A stretch of 64,000 nt of DNA, taken from Dipteris shenzhenensis (lineage: Eukaryota; Polypodiophyta; Polypodiopsida; Gleicheniales). The stretch lies in NCBI GenBank assembly GCA_047967505.1, contig CM106538.1; one strand, 5' to 3'. Positions 13,085-25,322 of the stretch are shown here, one piece after another (position 1 is the first letter of the stretch; each line of letters opens with the position of its first letter). The translations under genes and the position numbers were made by a program. Under the pieces are notes generated by a model. It made no database searches. It had not been told where the DNA came from and saw only the letters and a program-made list of their open reading frames with translations.

Positions 13085-14190
13085 TAATCCAAGTAAGTAT
13101 TCATGTCACCTCTCTCACAGTTTTGGTTATTTTTAGTTTAGTGTTTATAATATTTTTTTTTCACTCCTTTCCTATCCCCCTCATTGCTCTCTGCCATCCT
13201 CTTTCTCATCCCATCGTCCTCCCCTTCCCTATCCTCAGAAATTCCTTATTTCTAAAATTTTCCCTTCTTTATACTCTCTTTTCTACCTTCTTGCAACCCC
13301 TCTCCTACAAACCCCTTCATCCCCTATTCTTCCAGTCATAAATTCCCTCCATCCCCTTCTGCCAATGTAGCCCTCTATCCCAAATGCCTCTTCTTTCTTT
13401 CCTCTAAATTTCATTTTCTCTAAATTTGCCTCTTCTTTCGCTTCTCTTTTTTTCCTTCTTTCAACCCCTCCATGCTTTCATAAACTGATCCCTCGATCCC
13501 CTTCATCACCTATCCTTCCCTTCATGAATTCATCCCTCTACCCCCTAAAACCAGTTCAGCCCTCTATCCCCCATTTGTGTTCTTTCTTTCCTCTAAATTT
13601 CCTTGTTGCTAAAATTTCCTCTTCTTTCTCTCCTTATAAATCCCTCCATCCCCTTCAACTACATTAGCCCTCCATCCCTTCCATCCTCTTTGATCGGTTT
13701 AGTCCTCCATCCCTCAGTTCACTTCTTTTGTTTTGGAATATTTCTCTTCTACATTTACTTCTCTACTTTTCTGCCTTCTTTCAATCCCTCTTTGCAAATG
13801 GATCTTTTATCCCCTCTCTTCAAATCCCTTCATCCCTCCTCCATCCCCTTCATCCCCAATTTTCTCTATAAATTTATTCCTCCATCCCATCCATGCCCTT
13901 TAGCCAATTTACCCCTCCATCCCCCATTCCTCTTCTCTCTCTCTTTGTCCTCTAAATTTCCTTATTTCTAACTTTGCCTATTTTGTCTCTCCTCTTTTCT
14001 ACCTTTTCTCAACCCCTCTCCTTCATAAGCTTAGCCCTTCATCACTTAAATAGTTTCAACTCTCCATCCCCATCCTATCCCCCTCCTTTTATAAAGGAAT
14101 GTTTCTTATACATTTTCCTCTTGTCTGCTCTGATCTATCTTCTTTCAACCCTTCTCTTCATAAATCCTCTATTTTTTACATTAGATTGAT
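13085..14190. repeat. CT-rich degenerate low-complexity array
   Basis: About 1.1 kb of pyrimidine-rich plus strand built from recurring phrases such as 'ccctccatccccttcat', 'ttcataaat' and 'cctctaaatttc'. The long frames in it (for example 13603-13971) are rich in Leu, Ser, Pro and Phe because of composition and are not treated as genes. Confidence 0.75.
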
Positions 14191-16220
14191 GAAACGTCCA
14201 AACCCCTGCCAATATTCCTTTAATCCGTCCCATGTTGCCAATGTCCATATTACATGGGATATGGGTTCCTACTTATCTTATGTTTGAGAGAAACACTAGC
14301 AAGACAAGCTTTGTATAGACTTTAGTGTGGTTGTGGGAGGAGAACATTGGACTCCACTTTGAATACACTTTGAGAACAAAACTCGGAAGTACACAAAAAC
14401 TAATTTGAAAGATTTCAACACCCTATGGAGAGATCAAGAGACACACAATCTACCCAAGTCAATGTGTGTAAAAGATATTTTAATCAATGTTGATGATTGA
14501 ATGGCTTGAGGATACATTATCCATGGAGTACAATTGGATTCATGAAGATATAGAAGAAGGTGTCAAGAGTGATCCTTCAAATGATAAGAATGAAAATCAT
14601 ATCGGTAGTATTGATATCAATGACAATCATAGTTTTTAGCAATGCTAGTTCTATCTCTTTTGTAAGGACGCTATAATCTTTTTTTTAATAGAGATTTCAC
14701 ATCATTGATATTGACAAATTTTAGCGTTTGACATCACTTTCCCTTATCTACCTCTACATATGTTTGGAATGATCATTAAATTGTTAGAATGGTTCATGGG
14801 TGCTTTCAAGGTGTCTCATATATTGCCTCTTTGTATTTTAGAATGTTTTGAAGCATCCAATATATCTTTCCTATGTTTTGTAAAATTAAATTTCATGACA
14901 ATAGTTTTTACATTGTTTTTTGGAGGAGAGAGAGAGAATAGGTAGCCTCCTCTTTGACCTCATCTTCTCCCTTGGTCTACCCTCCTCTTTTGCATTGTCA
15001 TTTTCATGCATAGGTTTACGTTTTTCATTTTTATGCTTTGTTTGGGAAATGTATAATCTTTGGAATGTAGGATGTCATTTCAAGAGGGGGGAAAAGGGGC
15101 ACTGACACCATGTTCAAGAGTAGCAAGAAAGTATGAAAGTTGCTGGTTTAATTAGACACTACTGAAAGTGAGAGCCTTTTTTGAGAGTTCAACGAGCAAA
15201 GAGAGTAAAGCTAAGGTAGACCACCAGCCTCTCTCTCTATCTCACAAGGGTCTCATGATATAAGGGAGGAGAGGGAGAAAATGTACAATTTGTGCATGTG
15301 CAAAGATCTTTTAATAAATACAACACTATTTAGAATTTGGTATTGGTTCTTTTTCCATGCACTTGCTTGCTATATGTCTCATAAGAATGTCAAAGTTTAT
15401 TGTATTTCATAATATAGAGCATCAAAACCGATAGCATGCCCTTTGGCCTATTTGTATTTTGAAGCAATTTGGGCCACATTGTACTTGCTTGAGGGCAACA
15501 GGGATATTCAATTTTGTTGATGTGTATTGCCAGAGCGGGGAAATCACAATAGCTAAAAATTTTACTGTCCCCATGCACTTTCACAAATTTTCACCTCCCG
15601 CCCTGCAAAGTTTTGAATATTGAATTGCATCCTCATCTTGCTTCCCTGGCAAAGTACATTCTCCTCTTGTCACACTGCAATTTTCCCCATGCAGAGTCAG
15701 CTTGATGTGACCTCATTCTTTTGGTTTGGCAGTGATATATTGCATGATGTTCCAATCACCAGGCTAGTTTAGGACAATCACATAAGTCCAATCCAGCCCG
15801 GTTACTGCTGGTTTATGACCCGAACCAGCCTAAAAATTAAACTTAAATAATTTAACTACTACAAAACATAACCAAATGGGGCTGGTCATCATGTGCCTTG
15901 ACCAATCTTTTTAGATTTCCTATATCACGAGCTCTATTTGGTTCTCTTGTGAGCCATGATGAGATGCATCCTACCATTAACGTCATAGAGATGGCCGGTG
16001 AACTACCACCAAAATAGAGACTAGCTAGCTTGTGAGGTGAGCAAAGAATAGAAGATGAGCTAATGAGAATCCATTACCTTTGCAATACCGTTCGTTCAAT
16101 GTAATGTGGGCATATGGTAATCATTACCAAGTAGAGAAAATTGATGTAAGGTGCAATACGTGATCGAGGAGTCATGGCCAAATTTTCAAAAGAGAGTAGA
16201 GCTAGTGCAAGATGACAAAA
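14191..16220. other. No recognised gene
   Basis: AT-rich DNA with only short frames. The right end may belong to the CACTA remnant that becomes recognisable from about 16230, but the left boundary of that element is not visible. Confidence 0.4.
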
Positions 16221-16232
16221 ATCTCATCGTAA

Positions 16233-16790
16233 GGCAAAATGGATTATGTTGGAACCATTCAAGATATTTTGTGAGTGAACTTTAGGAAATTCCAAGTATT
16301 TATATTTGATGTGAAATGGTCCAAAGTCGTTTGTAGAGGTACTCATGCTACGGCCAGGAAGGATCCAAGTGGATTTTTTACCATTGAATCAACAAAAATC
16401 TGGGATGACTTTACTGACACATTTGTCCTACCCATGCACTGTGAGCAAGTAAGAATTTCTTGTATGGATATCATTGTTGCTCAACTTCATCAAAGATTGT
16501 ATGAACATATCATGGATTTTTTAAAAAGGTGGTCCTTTAGCTTGATCGAGTGGACAACTATTGGTGGCTTGTGATTCAAGTTGCACCTAGAAACTGACAT
16601 GCATTTCAAGGTGTGGAAGTAGAGAATGAAATTGAAGAGCAAGAAATAGATGGGTTGGAAGCTAGCACTTCCAGTACCCCTTCTACCAGAGTTTTGGAAA
16701 GTGAAGATAGTTTGAGCTCCTCAAAGTGTTTCTCAGATACTATTTTGGGAGACCTCGATCTACATGCTGAAGATGTGTGAGACTTGGCCA
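16233..16790 (+). pseudogene. CACTA (En/Spm) transposon DUF4216-like fragment
   Basis: The plus-strand frame around 16240-16480 reads like the DUF4216 domain found downstream of CACTA transposases. It has a Tyr-Val-Gly-x-Ile-Gln-Asp-Ile start, then VFIFDVKWSK, a Gly-Phe-Phe-Thr-Ile segment, and a D-T-F-V-L-P-M-H-C-E-Q-V segment matching the usual 'DPFVLA-QA-QVFY' block. A stop interrupts the N-terminal part near 16270. It is clearly homologous to the minus-strand fragment at 25598-25807. A Ser/Glu-rich tail follows to about 16780. No transposase core remains, so the fragment cannot move itself. Confidence 0.6.
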
Positions 16791-16935
16791 TGGGATGATT
16801 GAGAGGATGAGCATCAATCTCACAATGAAGATTTCAGTGACTCTTCAATTGATTAAGAAATGGAGAAGAACATTGATCTAATATATGTTGCAATGTGAAA
16901 ACATTTCAATTCGATTTGAATTTTGGAAGGTTTAC

Positions 16936-17214
16936 CAAGGATGACTATCAATGCTTTTTTCGACGACGTGTGTTTTTTCCAAAGGCTTTTTTGGCTGGAA
17001 TATTGACAATAATCCAGTAGATAATGCTAATATAGATGCTAATACCAATGAAAATATGGACGTTATGAATTTTTGGCTGATAATATTGACAGAACATTGG
17101 CCAAAAAACTAAATAATAAAAATTTGGCTGATAATATTGACGGAACACTTGGCCAAAAACTAAGTAAAATTAATTTTAAAAAAAGCATCGTAAAAGGAGC
17201 TAATGGTAGTAGTG
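16936..17214 (+). mobile_element. CACTA element terminus with subterminal repeats
   Basis: The sequence ends in TAGTAGTG at 17207-17214, the reverse complement of a CACTA terminus. Inside it lie at least three copies of a subterminal repeat: 'ttggctgataatattgac' at about 17053 and 17110 and a diverged copy near 16989, each followed by a 'ggccaaaaaac' type phrase. Terminal CACTA plus clustered subterminal repeats is the standard end structure of En/Spm elements. The reverse complement resembles the other terminus at 34464 ('cttttt-cga/acgat' and 'aatgcttttt' motifs). Confidence 0.65.
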
Positions 17215-17652
17215 TATATCATTTGAGCATATACACCTTTGTTTCGAATTGAACTTTGGGAGGAAAAATGTCATTGCCTCTATGGAGCTAGCACTATAGA
17301 ATGATGGGGAATCTTTCTATAGATCTGCAAGCTCTTCTTCCCACTTATCATCTTCCTCGAACTTCTCCTCCCCATTAGGATCATTGTAGTTGCCACCATT
17401 TTAGGTTACTTCTCCTAATCCTAATCTTAGATACTGCTAGGCAACAACACCACTCCTCTTTGTGTGGCCAAGGGATGGACATTCTTAGAATTTCTTTTTC
17501 TAGAGTCTCACTGAAATATGCCAAAGTTGGTGAAAATAGGGAATCCAATCCTTAACTTTTTGTCTTTCTTCGTGGCTTTATCTAGATTTGGGCTCCATAA
17601 GGAGAGGAACCATGTAAATTGGGCTACATAGGCAGATGACCTAGGCTCTCAT

Positions 17653-18285
17653 ATGACTTGTCACAAAAATGTAGAAGACATGTTCTATCTGGTGGCCATT
17701 GCAACCGAGGCAATCCAAGCTACATTAGGGAAGGAAGATATTTCCCAAATCAATGTCTTTTGTGAGAACCTCATCCATATTATCCATGCACTTGTGGATG
17801 GTTTAGCAAGGCTACACATTGGAAGGTGGATGCGCATAGACCTACACCCAAGAAATATCTTGTTGGATATTGTTGGAAAGTCTAGATCCCAAGTAGCCAT
17901 CATAGATTGGGGATGTCCATGGATGTCTTGGAGAGTCAAAAGGCATCCAAGCATTTGAAAAAGTAGTACTTGGAGATAGATTCCAACCTTGCTAAGCATT
18001 GGGATGCATCACTGCTTATATGTATGCATTGGGATGGATCATTGTTGAGGATTCAATTTTTTGAAGATGCCTGGAGTTACCTTGAGGATGATCATAAAAT
18101 TCCTCCTTCTCATGTCATTAATGCCATTAAGCATCGTGCAAAAGAACAAATGATGCATCACATTGCTGATTAGAGAAAGCCACCTATTGACACTGGTGAC
18201 ATTTTAAAGAGATTAGAATGTGAGGGAGACTTTTTTATGAGGCCTATGGAAGAGATGAGGCTTACACTTGGGCTTGCAACATAAG
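17653..18285 (+). pseudogene. Protein-kinase-like catalytic loop fragment
   Basis: The frame 17653-17958 contains a helix ending in GLARLH, then RIDLHPRNILLD and VAIIDWG. These align with the kinase subdomain VIb H-R-D-L-x-P-x-N-I-L-L loop and the VII D-F-G motif, here D-W-G. The catalytic Asp and Asn are kept, but the HRD Arg position is disturbed. A second frame (17970-18173, continuing past a stop to about 18285) reads coherently and may be the C-lobe remainder. The ATP-binding lobe is absent. It may be a captured gene fragment near the CACTA end, or a decayed bona fide kinase. Confidence 0.45.
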
Positions 18286-19938
18286 CCACCTTTTTGGTCT
18301 TGTAATATTTTGGAACCCCATGTGTCAAACTTATTGTAATGAAATTCTTATTCAAAATACCATTTGACGTATATAAAATTTGCAACATGTACATTTGTTA
18401 AATTAAAGTAATCTTCTTACAACTTATTTTGCATAGCATATGTAACAGTTTGCATCTTGTATGGGAGATGTAACATCTTCATCTTGCATTGAGCATATTG
18501 CATGTGACATTTGCATCTTGCATCCTACGTCACACATTGGTGCCTCAAAAATGTTGTATTTGATGCATGCAGACCTTGCATATTGTCGCACATCGAGCTT
18601 TCAACCATACTTTGCTCTTTGCAACAACAAGCAATACTTTCCTTTGAGAATGTCACAAGGAGAGGATACTCCTCCCCAGCCCAGGGAACCAGAAGCTTCC
18701 AGAAGAGTAGGCAAGTGTCCATTAATGCAAGAGGAGGCTCAATGTTCCAAGAATGAACGCTTGGAGTTCGAGCGGCTATGTAGGGTTGCAAGTGCAATGC
18801 TCGACCATGTGCCAAACACTATTGCACATACATATGTATATGCTCAGCCTACATGTTTGTATGTTTAATATTATAGTTTTTGCATGCTTCTAATATTAGA
18901 TGTATCATTTCTTAGGTCTTTTCTTAATAATTATCACATACGAACTAGCAACCAACACCATGGGCATTGGTTTTGCAAGCATGAATGGAAAGAAGTCAAC
19001 AAGATTGTCTCAAAATAAGAGCTTTTGACAATATGGCCCTTAGAGGCCGATGAAAGTGAAGCCTCAAGTAGCCAAGCTAGGAGACATAGAAGAAAAATGG
19101 AGGAAGGTGGAAGCACCCCAACCCAAGATTTGGACCAGCATAACAGATGGAAGATCACAAATTTTGGAGATAGACGGATTTGGCAAAACAATAGGCAGAT
19201 ATAAATAGAGGTATATGGGAAGGCACTGCATCATAATGAAGTAGCGATGTACTTTGCCAAATTCTTGTATGCACACTTCATAAAGGGTTTGCAGGTGGAC
19301 TTCTCATCTTATAAGGACAAGTGTACGCATGGTCATACTGAAGTGATGATCACCCAATCACAATTGTCCAAGAATTGGAGGTGCACATGGGCCATTGGAG
19401 CAACAAGTGGCATATCTCCATGAAGAGAATGTAACGTGGTTCGAGCAAGCCGGACACCATCAATGGCATTGTACATGCAGGTGTTGGGCTTATTAGGACA
19501 ACTAGATACAGGACCATGACTTTGAACTCTTTATAATGTATATGATTTGTATGATGGACTTTGTTTCTAGTTATATGTTCTTTCAAGTTTGTATGGTTGC
19601 GATTTTGAATTAATAAAGTAATAAAGTAATTAGAATTTATAGAATAAAGTAGCTTGCAATTCTAAATCAAAATGCACAACTTAATGGAAAAGCATTTAGC
19701 ATTTGCAATTAAAGTTTATTGAAAAGAGGAAATCCTTACATGTGCATTCCATCCGAATCAGCAAACTAGCAATCCTAAAATAATGTGTAGTTTCTATCGC
19801 ATTAAAATGCTAAAACCTAAATGAAAAAGCATTTTGTATTTTCCATTAAAATATAAATTTAAGACTAAATAATAAAGCATTTTCCAAAAAAATTTAAGGA
19901 ACTCACCTAGTCATGGATAATTATATGCACTTTCAAAA

Positions 19939-19987
<49 letters not shown>

Positions 19988-20900
19988 CTTATTTCATTAA
20001 TTTTAGACTCAGATGTCTACTCTTGGACTAATCCCTAAAATCCTTCCCAAATGAAAAGTTTAATTTATGAAGATATCATTCAAGAATCAAAAGTTCACTT
20101 TTTGGCACTATCATTTCCACATAATGAATTTCACAATTTGTCTCTATAATGGTTGACTACTAATGCAAAAACTTCGATTACATCCTACTTTTGTACTTCT
20201 ACTTTTTAACGATCCTATTCATGTTTTAAAAAAATCATGAGTTATTAATTTAAATCCATAAAAAATCACTTTCAAAATAAAGACTTATTAAAAAAGTTTA
20301 ATCCAAAAGAATGCACTTAAAATTTGATGTAGAAAACTATAACACTCTTGAAGTCCCAAAAAATTTAAAGGTTAAAAGAGACAAGAGGCATGGAAGACTC
20401 TTTAAAAGTGCTCCAAAAATACTAATAGCTATGCTTGCAATTTTAGATTGTCATATGTTTACAAGAAGTATTGCTCTCCACGAGTCTTTGTACAAAGGAT
20501 TCTGACACACAACCTTTTCAATAACTCAATTCTACCTTTACGAATGTGCTAAGTACAAATAGGCAGCTAGTTTGTTTGAATGTCCGATTCATCGTCACTT
20601 GTTGCTTGGATGCCATCCTCATCCAATCTCGTCTAAAGACCGTCATCTGGAGCCTTTATTGATGTCTGAATGGTATTGTCATGGGCATTCTTCATTTGCA
20701 CTATCTCCTTCTACTTCCTCCTTAACAAGCATCTTCAAAAACTCTGTAATGTGCGAAATAATGGGTAGCGGTATTCTTATTTTTTCTTCTACATCATATC
20801 CCATGTGTTCCCTTGTTTTCTTTGTCCTTGATTTCCATGATACTATGATTGTCTGTGTAGAAAGCTCTAAAACTACTTCATGGTTTGGAACCCATTCCTT
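18286..20900. other. No recognised gene; one CT microsatellite
   Basis: A (CT)n tract lies at 19943-19984. The plus strand 18930-19450 has broken, coherent-looking frames (a basic stretch RRHRRKMEEGG and a W-K-I-T-N-F-G segment) that may be a decayed gene of unknown type. Overlapping frames at 18461-18868 on both strands have no motif. Confidence 0.4.
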
Positions 20901-20902
20901 TT

Positions 20903-22939
20903 TTAAACATACAATATATAGTGTATTGTTATCATGGTTCTCCTTCCTACATACCTTGGCTCATACCATAGTGCTGTAAATGTTGCAAAATTTCCCTTGT
21001 CATCCATGCTCACATCCACCACTTTTGCAACCCAGAACTTAACATTCTCATGCTCATCGTCTGATGGTCGAACTGTAACAAAACAATGGATGTCTATGTC
21101 TACTTCTAGCATAAACTCTCTCTTCCTCGGACCTCAATATGGATGTGGGAGTAGTGAATCAAACTCATTTTCAAAGACATCAAACGATGGGCGCAAGTCG
21201 TTACCAACATTTGGCCAAAATAAAGGCCGTTTTGCCTTAGCATCATCCTCTCACATTTTCTCAAGGTCCTTTATCAATTGATAGTCTTCTTAATTACAAT
21301 AATAGTGTGTTCCTTCCAAGAGGGCTTATAATCGGGATATCTACAAATCATTTCCTCTTTGTATGTAATAAAAGATTTTAAGCCTTCTATTTCACCTTGA
21401 TATTTCTCGCTAAATTCTTTTGTTGGGTCCCATATTGGATGCATTTCTTTGCTTGGAATTGAAGTAAAGAGACAGTAAGGCTCTTTGAGCTCCCATGTTG
21501 TATCATGAGAATAGTGTTGCCACTGCATCATTGGTTTTTCATCCTTTAAGAAAAAGTGAAAGTAGTGTGGAGCACTAAGGGCATCACCACCTTTTTGTAT
21601 GAAAGGTAGAATAAAGCTCTTCTAATCATGCATCCTTTCAACCATTGAGCATACTATATCTTCCTTGCGGCCACCAACTTGCCTCCCACATTTTCTTATC
21701 AAGTCATCCATCGTCTCCATGCCCTTGTGTTTTAGCTCTCTTGAGACTGTGCTAAAAACTTGATCAATATCATCATGTGTGTGTCCAACCAACAAAAACC
21801 CAACTTCAATCTCATTGAAGATTCGATGAGCGATTAGCATTGAGTAAAATGCAAAAAACAGTACATTCTTATTCTCTTGTCTACAATTGTTTGTCATGTA
21901 GATGCAAGGAATCAATCCATATGTCTGTAAAATCCTTAAATCCATGCACTAACGCTCCACATAGATGTGTCTTCAAAAAGTATTTTCCTTGTAGCTTAGG
22001 TGGAGTATTTATGAATCGAGATAATGTTGTTGTGTTATGATCCATACCATCTACAATAATGCACATGTACTCATTTGGATGAGAAATAGCTTGCTCCTTC
22101 CAAAATGCATATTTTAGTCTAGAATGTTGAACCAATCCACGATGAAATTCTCATGTTTTTTTGTATGATTCTCTTTGTTCTAGAGACATTGCACTCTCAA
22201 GTGCTCGCTTTAGATCATCACAATCACTGCACTTTGACATTTTTTGCCTTTTTGGGATTTTAACATGTACAAAGCTCTTCTTCTAAAGAGTATACAAATT
22301 GTAAAAAGATGTCAGAGCATGCCCTCTTTGCCTCTGTGTTTTTCCAATAGACTTAAACACTTCTTTTTTTGTCAAACCTATCAGAAGATGCATTTTAGAT
22401 AGGTGGGGTTTAGGTAAAACATTTTCATGAATGTAGTCTTTTATAATTACTATTGCCGAGACCATTGAGGCTCTTGTTTTGAGCCTTCCTATGTTTCCAT
22501 GAATCTTAAACTTTACTCCATATCTTGCTTTGTTTGCCAAATCCCAATATTTGCCATGTGATAATCCTGTAGTAATATGCGTTATCGCAAATAATTTTTC
22601 CATTTATACCAGACTTTATCTGTTGTTCAAATTTGGCTTTTTCGTGTCATTTACCAGAAATCAAGAGAGCCTCGTGAGTAGGTATTCATTTCTTTTTCTC
22701 CCTCTTCTTTGCCACACTTGTTCTCTGCATCCCTTGATGTCAAGTAAGTTAATGGAATGCATACAACTTCGCTTGCAACATGTAGACCACATTGCTTTGA
22801 GCATAACATCTTCATTCATTACTCTTATTCTCTTTGGTTGTTTTTTTACATCTTCTTGGACTCGCTTTCTTTTCAAGCATATGTATGCCCATTTCTTCTG
22901 TACATTTGTATACTTCTCCTCGTTAAATTTATTTGTCAC
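20903..22939 (-). pseudogene. DUF7869-type transposase-like gene, broken into several frames
   Basis: Reading down the minus strand, successive frames give a coherent protein. 22661-22939: a Cys-rich start (TCCKRSCMHS) with a basic patch KRKR. 22283-22603: a helical region. 21881-22260: CSDCDDLKRAL, then EYMCIIVDGMDHNTTTLSRF. 21622-21945: a block containing NNCRQENKN and EVGFLLVGHTHDDIDQVFS, the hallmark of DUF7869 proteins. 21274-21531: a linker. 20903-21112: an FWVAKVVDV...LWYEPR module like the small barrel at the end of these proteins. The family is thought to be derived from transposases; its role is not established. Stops or frame changes separate the blocks. A few could be introns, but none with clear splice sites was found. 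Confidence 0.5.
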
Positions 22940-23061
22940 TTTATTTTCATGGGATGTTACATCATCTTATTATACAATCAAAGTCAAATACCGAATAGTC
23001 CTTTGTTGGTCTCTTTTGTACATCCAAGTTTTTGGGAATTGTACACTTCTCCCTGTGGAAA

Positions 23062-23936
23062 TTATGTCACCGTGTTTTCATGGGATGTTGCATCGTTTAT
23101 CTTCTCACTATCAAAGTCAAATATCGAATAGTCCTTTGTTGATTTCATTCTTATCTTTGAAGTAATCTTCGAACCATTTGAGTCAATATCCGTGTCATCC
23201 ATGTTTGATAAGCCAACACTTTCAAACACTTTGTGCTCCTTGACAATGTGTATGAATTCATCCACTCCATATGAGACATCACTTCTGAAATCTTTTGCTT
23301 TATTGTTGGTACCAATGAACTCATCCACAAGATATCACTTCTATAGTTAAGTGCATTGAAATCATCCAAGTTTGAGGAGACAACACAAATTATATATTTA
23401 TCTTTCTCGATGTGCGTGTATTCATTGACTCCAAATAAGACATCACTTTTGAAGTCTTTTGCCTTCACAGTACCATTGAACTCACCACCGATGATATCTT
23501 TATCTTTATCGACGTGCGCGAATTCATCGACTCCAGATAAGACATCGCTTCTAAAGTCTTTTGTCTTCATAGTACCACTGAACTCATCCACTCCTGATAA
23601 AATGTCACTTCTATAGAGGATTGCATTGAAATCATATAATTTTGAAGAGACAACACTTTTGATTCCTTTGCCTTTCTCAATATGCAAGAATTCATCCACT
23701 CTAGAGCAGACATTACTTCTGAATTCTTTATCTTTCTTGATATCAATGAACTCATCCACTTTTGATAAGATATCACTTCTATACTTGAGTTTATTGAAAT
23801 CATCCATGTCTGAAGGGATAAAGCTTGGCTTGTAGGCATATTCTTTAAGTCCTTTGAAGTTGTAGTATACTCTATCTTTGTCATTGAAAACCACATGTCC
23901 CTTTTTAATCTTTAAAAATTGCATGGTCCATCTCAA
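23062..23936 (-). pseudogene. Tandem-repeat protein segment, about 56-residue unit, upstream of the DUF7869 block
   Basis: A 261-codon frame (23151-23936) and a second frame (23062-23328), offset by one frameshift near 23325, encode repeats. The unit is roughly D-D-F-N-x-L-x-Y-R-S-D-I-L-S-x-V-D-E-F followed by K-D-F-R-S-D-V-x-S-x-V-D-E-F-x-H-I-x-K-x-K. The DNA period is about 168 bp (matching positions near 23438, 23538, 23706 and 23273), with one extra half unit of about 100 bp. The repeats are acidic/basic alternating and hydrophilic. No known domain was recognised. Strand and position suggest it precedes the DUF7869 block, perhaps in the same gene. Confidence 0.5.
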
Positions 23937-24430
23937 ATCTTTTCCTTCCTAATAATATGGACCATCCAATGATGTGTTATCATCCATACCATCATTAGTA
24001 ACTTTCACAATCCTTATCTTTGCAAAGGACCACTCATCCCAGTGTTCAAACCCCAAAACTTGACCTTCCGCTTTGTTCTTATTTGCAAATGATATCATTT
24101 TGCAAAATATCTCCTACATTGAAATCCAAAGAATTGCAGTTTGTATTCTCGATGATATGTGTTGGATAAGTCTCATCTCTATCCCATGCAATAAATGGTT
24201 TATTAAAAACATTAAAAGGCATACAACTCCAAGTACTTCCATATCTCTACACTTATGCTTTCACTCAACATGTGCACTAAGAATCTTTGATATAATAACT
24301 GCAACCTTATCTTTGCCAAGTCTTCAAAAGTGACAAAGAGAATTTGGATCACTATCATGGATTGTAGCAAATGTAACTACTTCTCTTTGGCAACATAATA
24401 TCACCTCCATCACAGGAATGAAATCTGTTG
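23937..24430 (-). pseudogene. Possible 5' part of the same minus-strand gene
   Basis: The minus strand here reads coherently between stops. One segment contains EGQVLGFEHWDEWSFAKIR and leads directly into the repeat segment with one stop near 23948. An upstream segment (about 24310-24430) starts with a Met-rich frame containing ILCCQREVVTFATIHDSDP. No family was recognised. I place it here as a likely extension, not as an independent gene. Confidence 0.3.
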
Positions 24431-25322
24431 CCATCTTCCTGTGGAACAATTATAAAAAATATTAGACTCTTTTGAATATTTTTCCTATTAGTTGTAACTT
24501 TTTATTAAATTAATCTCTTTTATTTTACTTTTACTTTATTTTATTAAATTTTGATGGTGATACAAGGAGACAAGCATTTAGCTAATAGAATCTCTAATTT
24601 AAATTTGTGATGTTTGGTAAGAAAGAGCTATTCTCGACCTCCTTTTCAACTTTTGATGTCGATCGATGGCACTCTTGTGGAATAATTTGTTCATAAATGC
24701 CAATCCTCAAAAGTAGGGATTTCATACTCACATAATCATGTGAAATTTCTTGTGATTACATGTCGTAATGGCATATTTCATGCAATCACGAGCATAATCA
24801 CACCTTTGCACTATCAAGTGGAGAAAATACGGGTGTGTCTATTAGCAAATATAAAAGCATGGTTATCAATGCATCTAATAGCACATCTACAATGTCTTTT
24901 AGATGCATAATTTGATGCATTTATAAATACACAGCAGAGAGTAAAATTTTACTGCCGGCTGATAAATGTGCATCACTACTTTCAAAACATTGCCCATGAT
25001 TACCAAAGCACATAATTTTAAAAAAATATCAATGCTATGCACATGTCACACATGATAATACGCTTTTTGTCAAACGCACATATACAAAAATTAAGTGAGG
25101 TGAGGAGAGGAGAATGAGACAATATAAAATGGTTTTGCCAATATCAATGATGGGCTACGGTTCAATCTCATCCTCAATGAGATCAGCCCTTGCCAAACTA
25201 TCTACTTCAATATCCAAACCAATGTGGAGATCTAGAAATACATTCAACCCACTATTACTTGTGCTACTGTGTTCATCGAAATCAACATCACCAATGGTAG
25301 GCTCGTCCTCATGGGTAATGTA
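24431..25322. other. AT-rich spacer, no recognised gene
   Basis: Nothing was recognised beyond short frames. It may include internal DNA of the CACTA remnant to its right. Confidence 0.4.

Noticed and set aside
13603-13971. 122-codon plus frame in the CT-rich array
   Set aside because: Composition-driven; repeated phrases and no conserved motif.
22530-23165. 211-codon plus-strand frame
   Set aside because: Antisense shadow of the DUF7869 and repeat-protein region; Phe/Leu/Ser/Cys-rich without motif.
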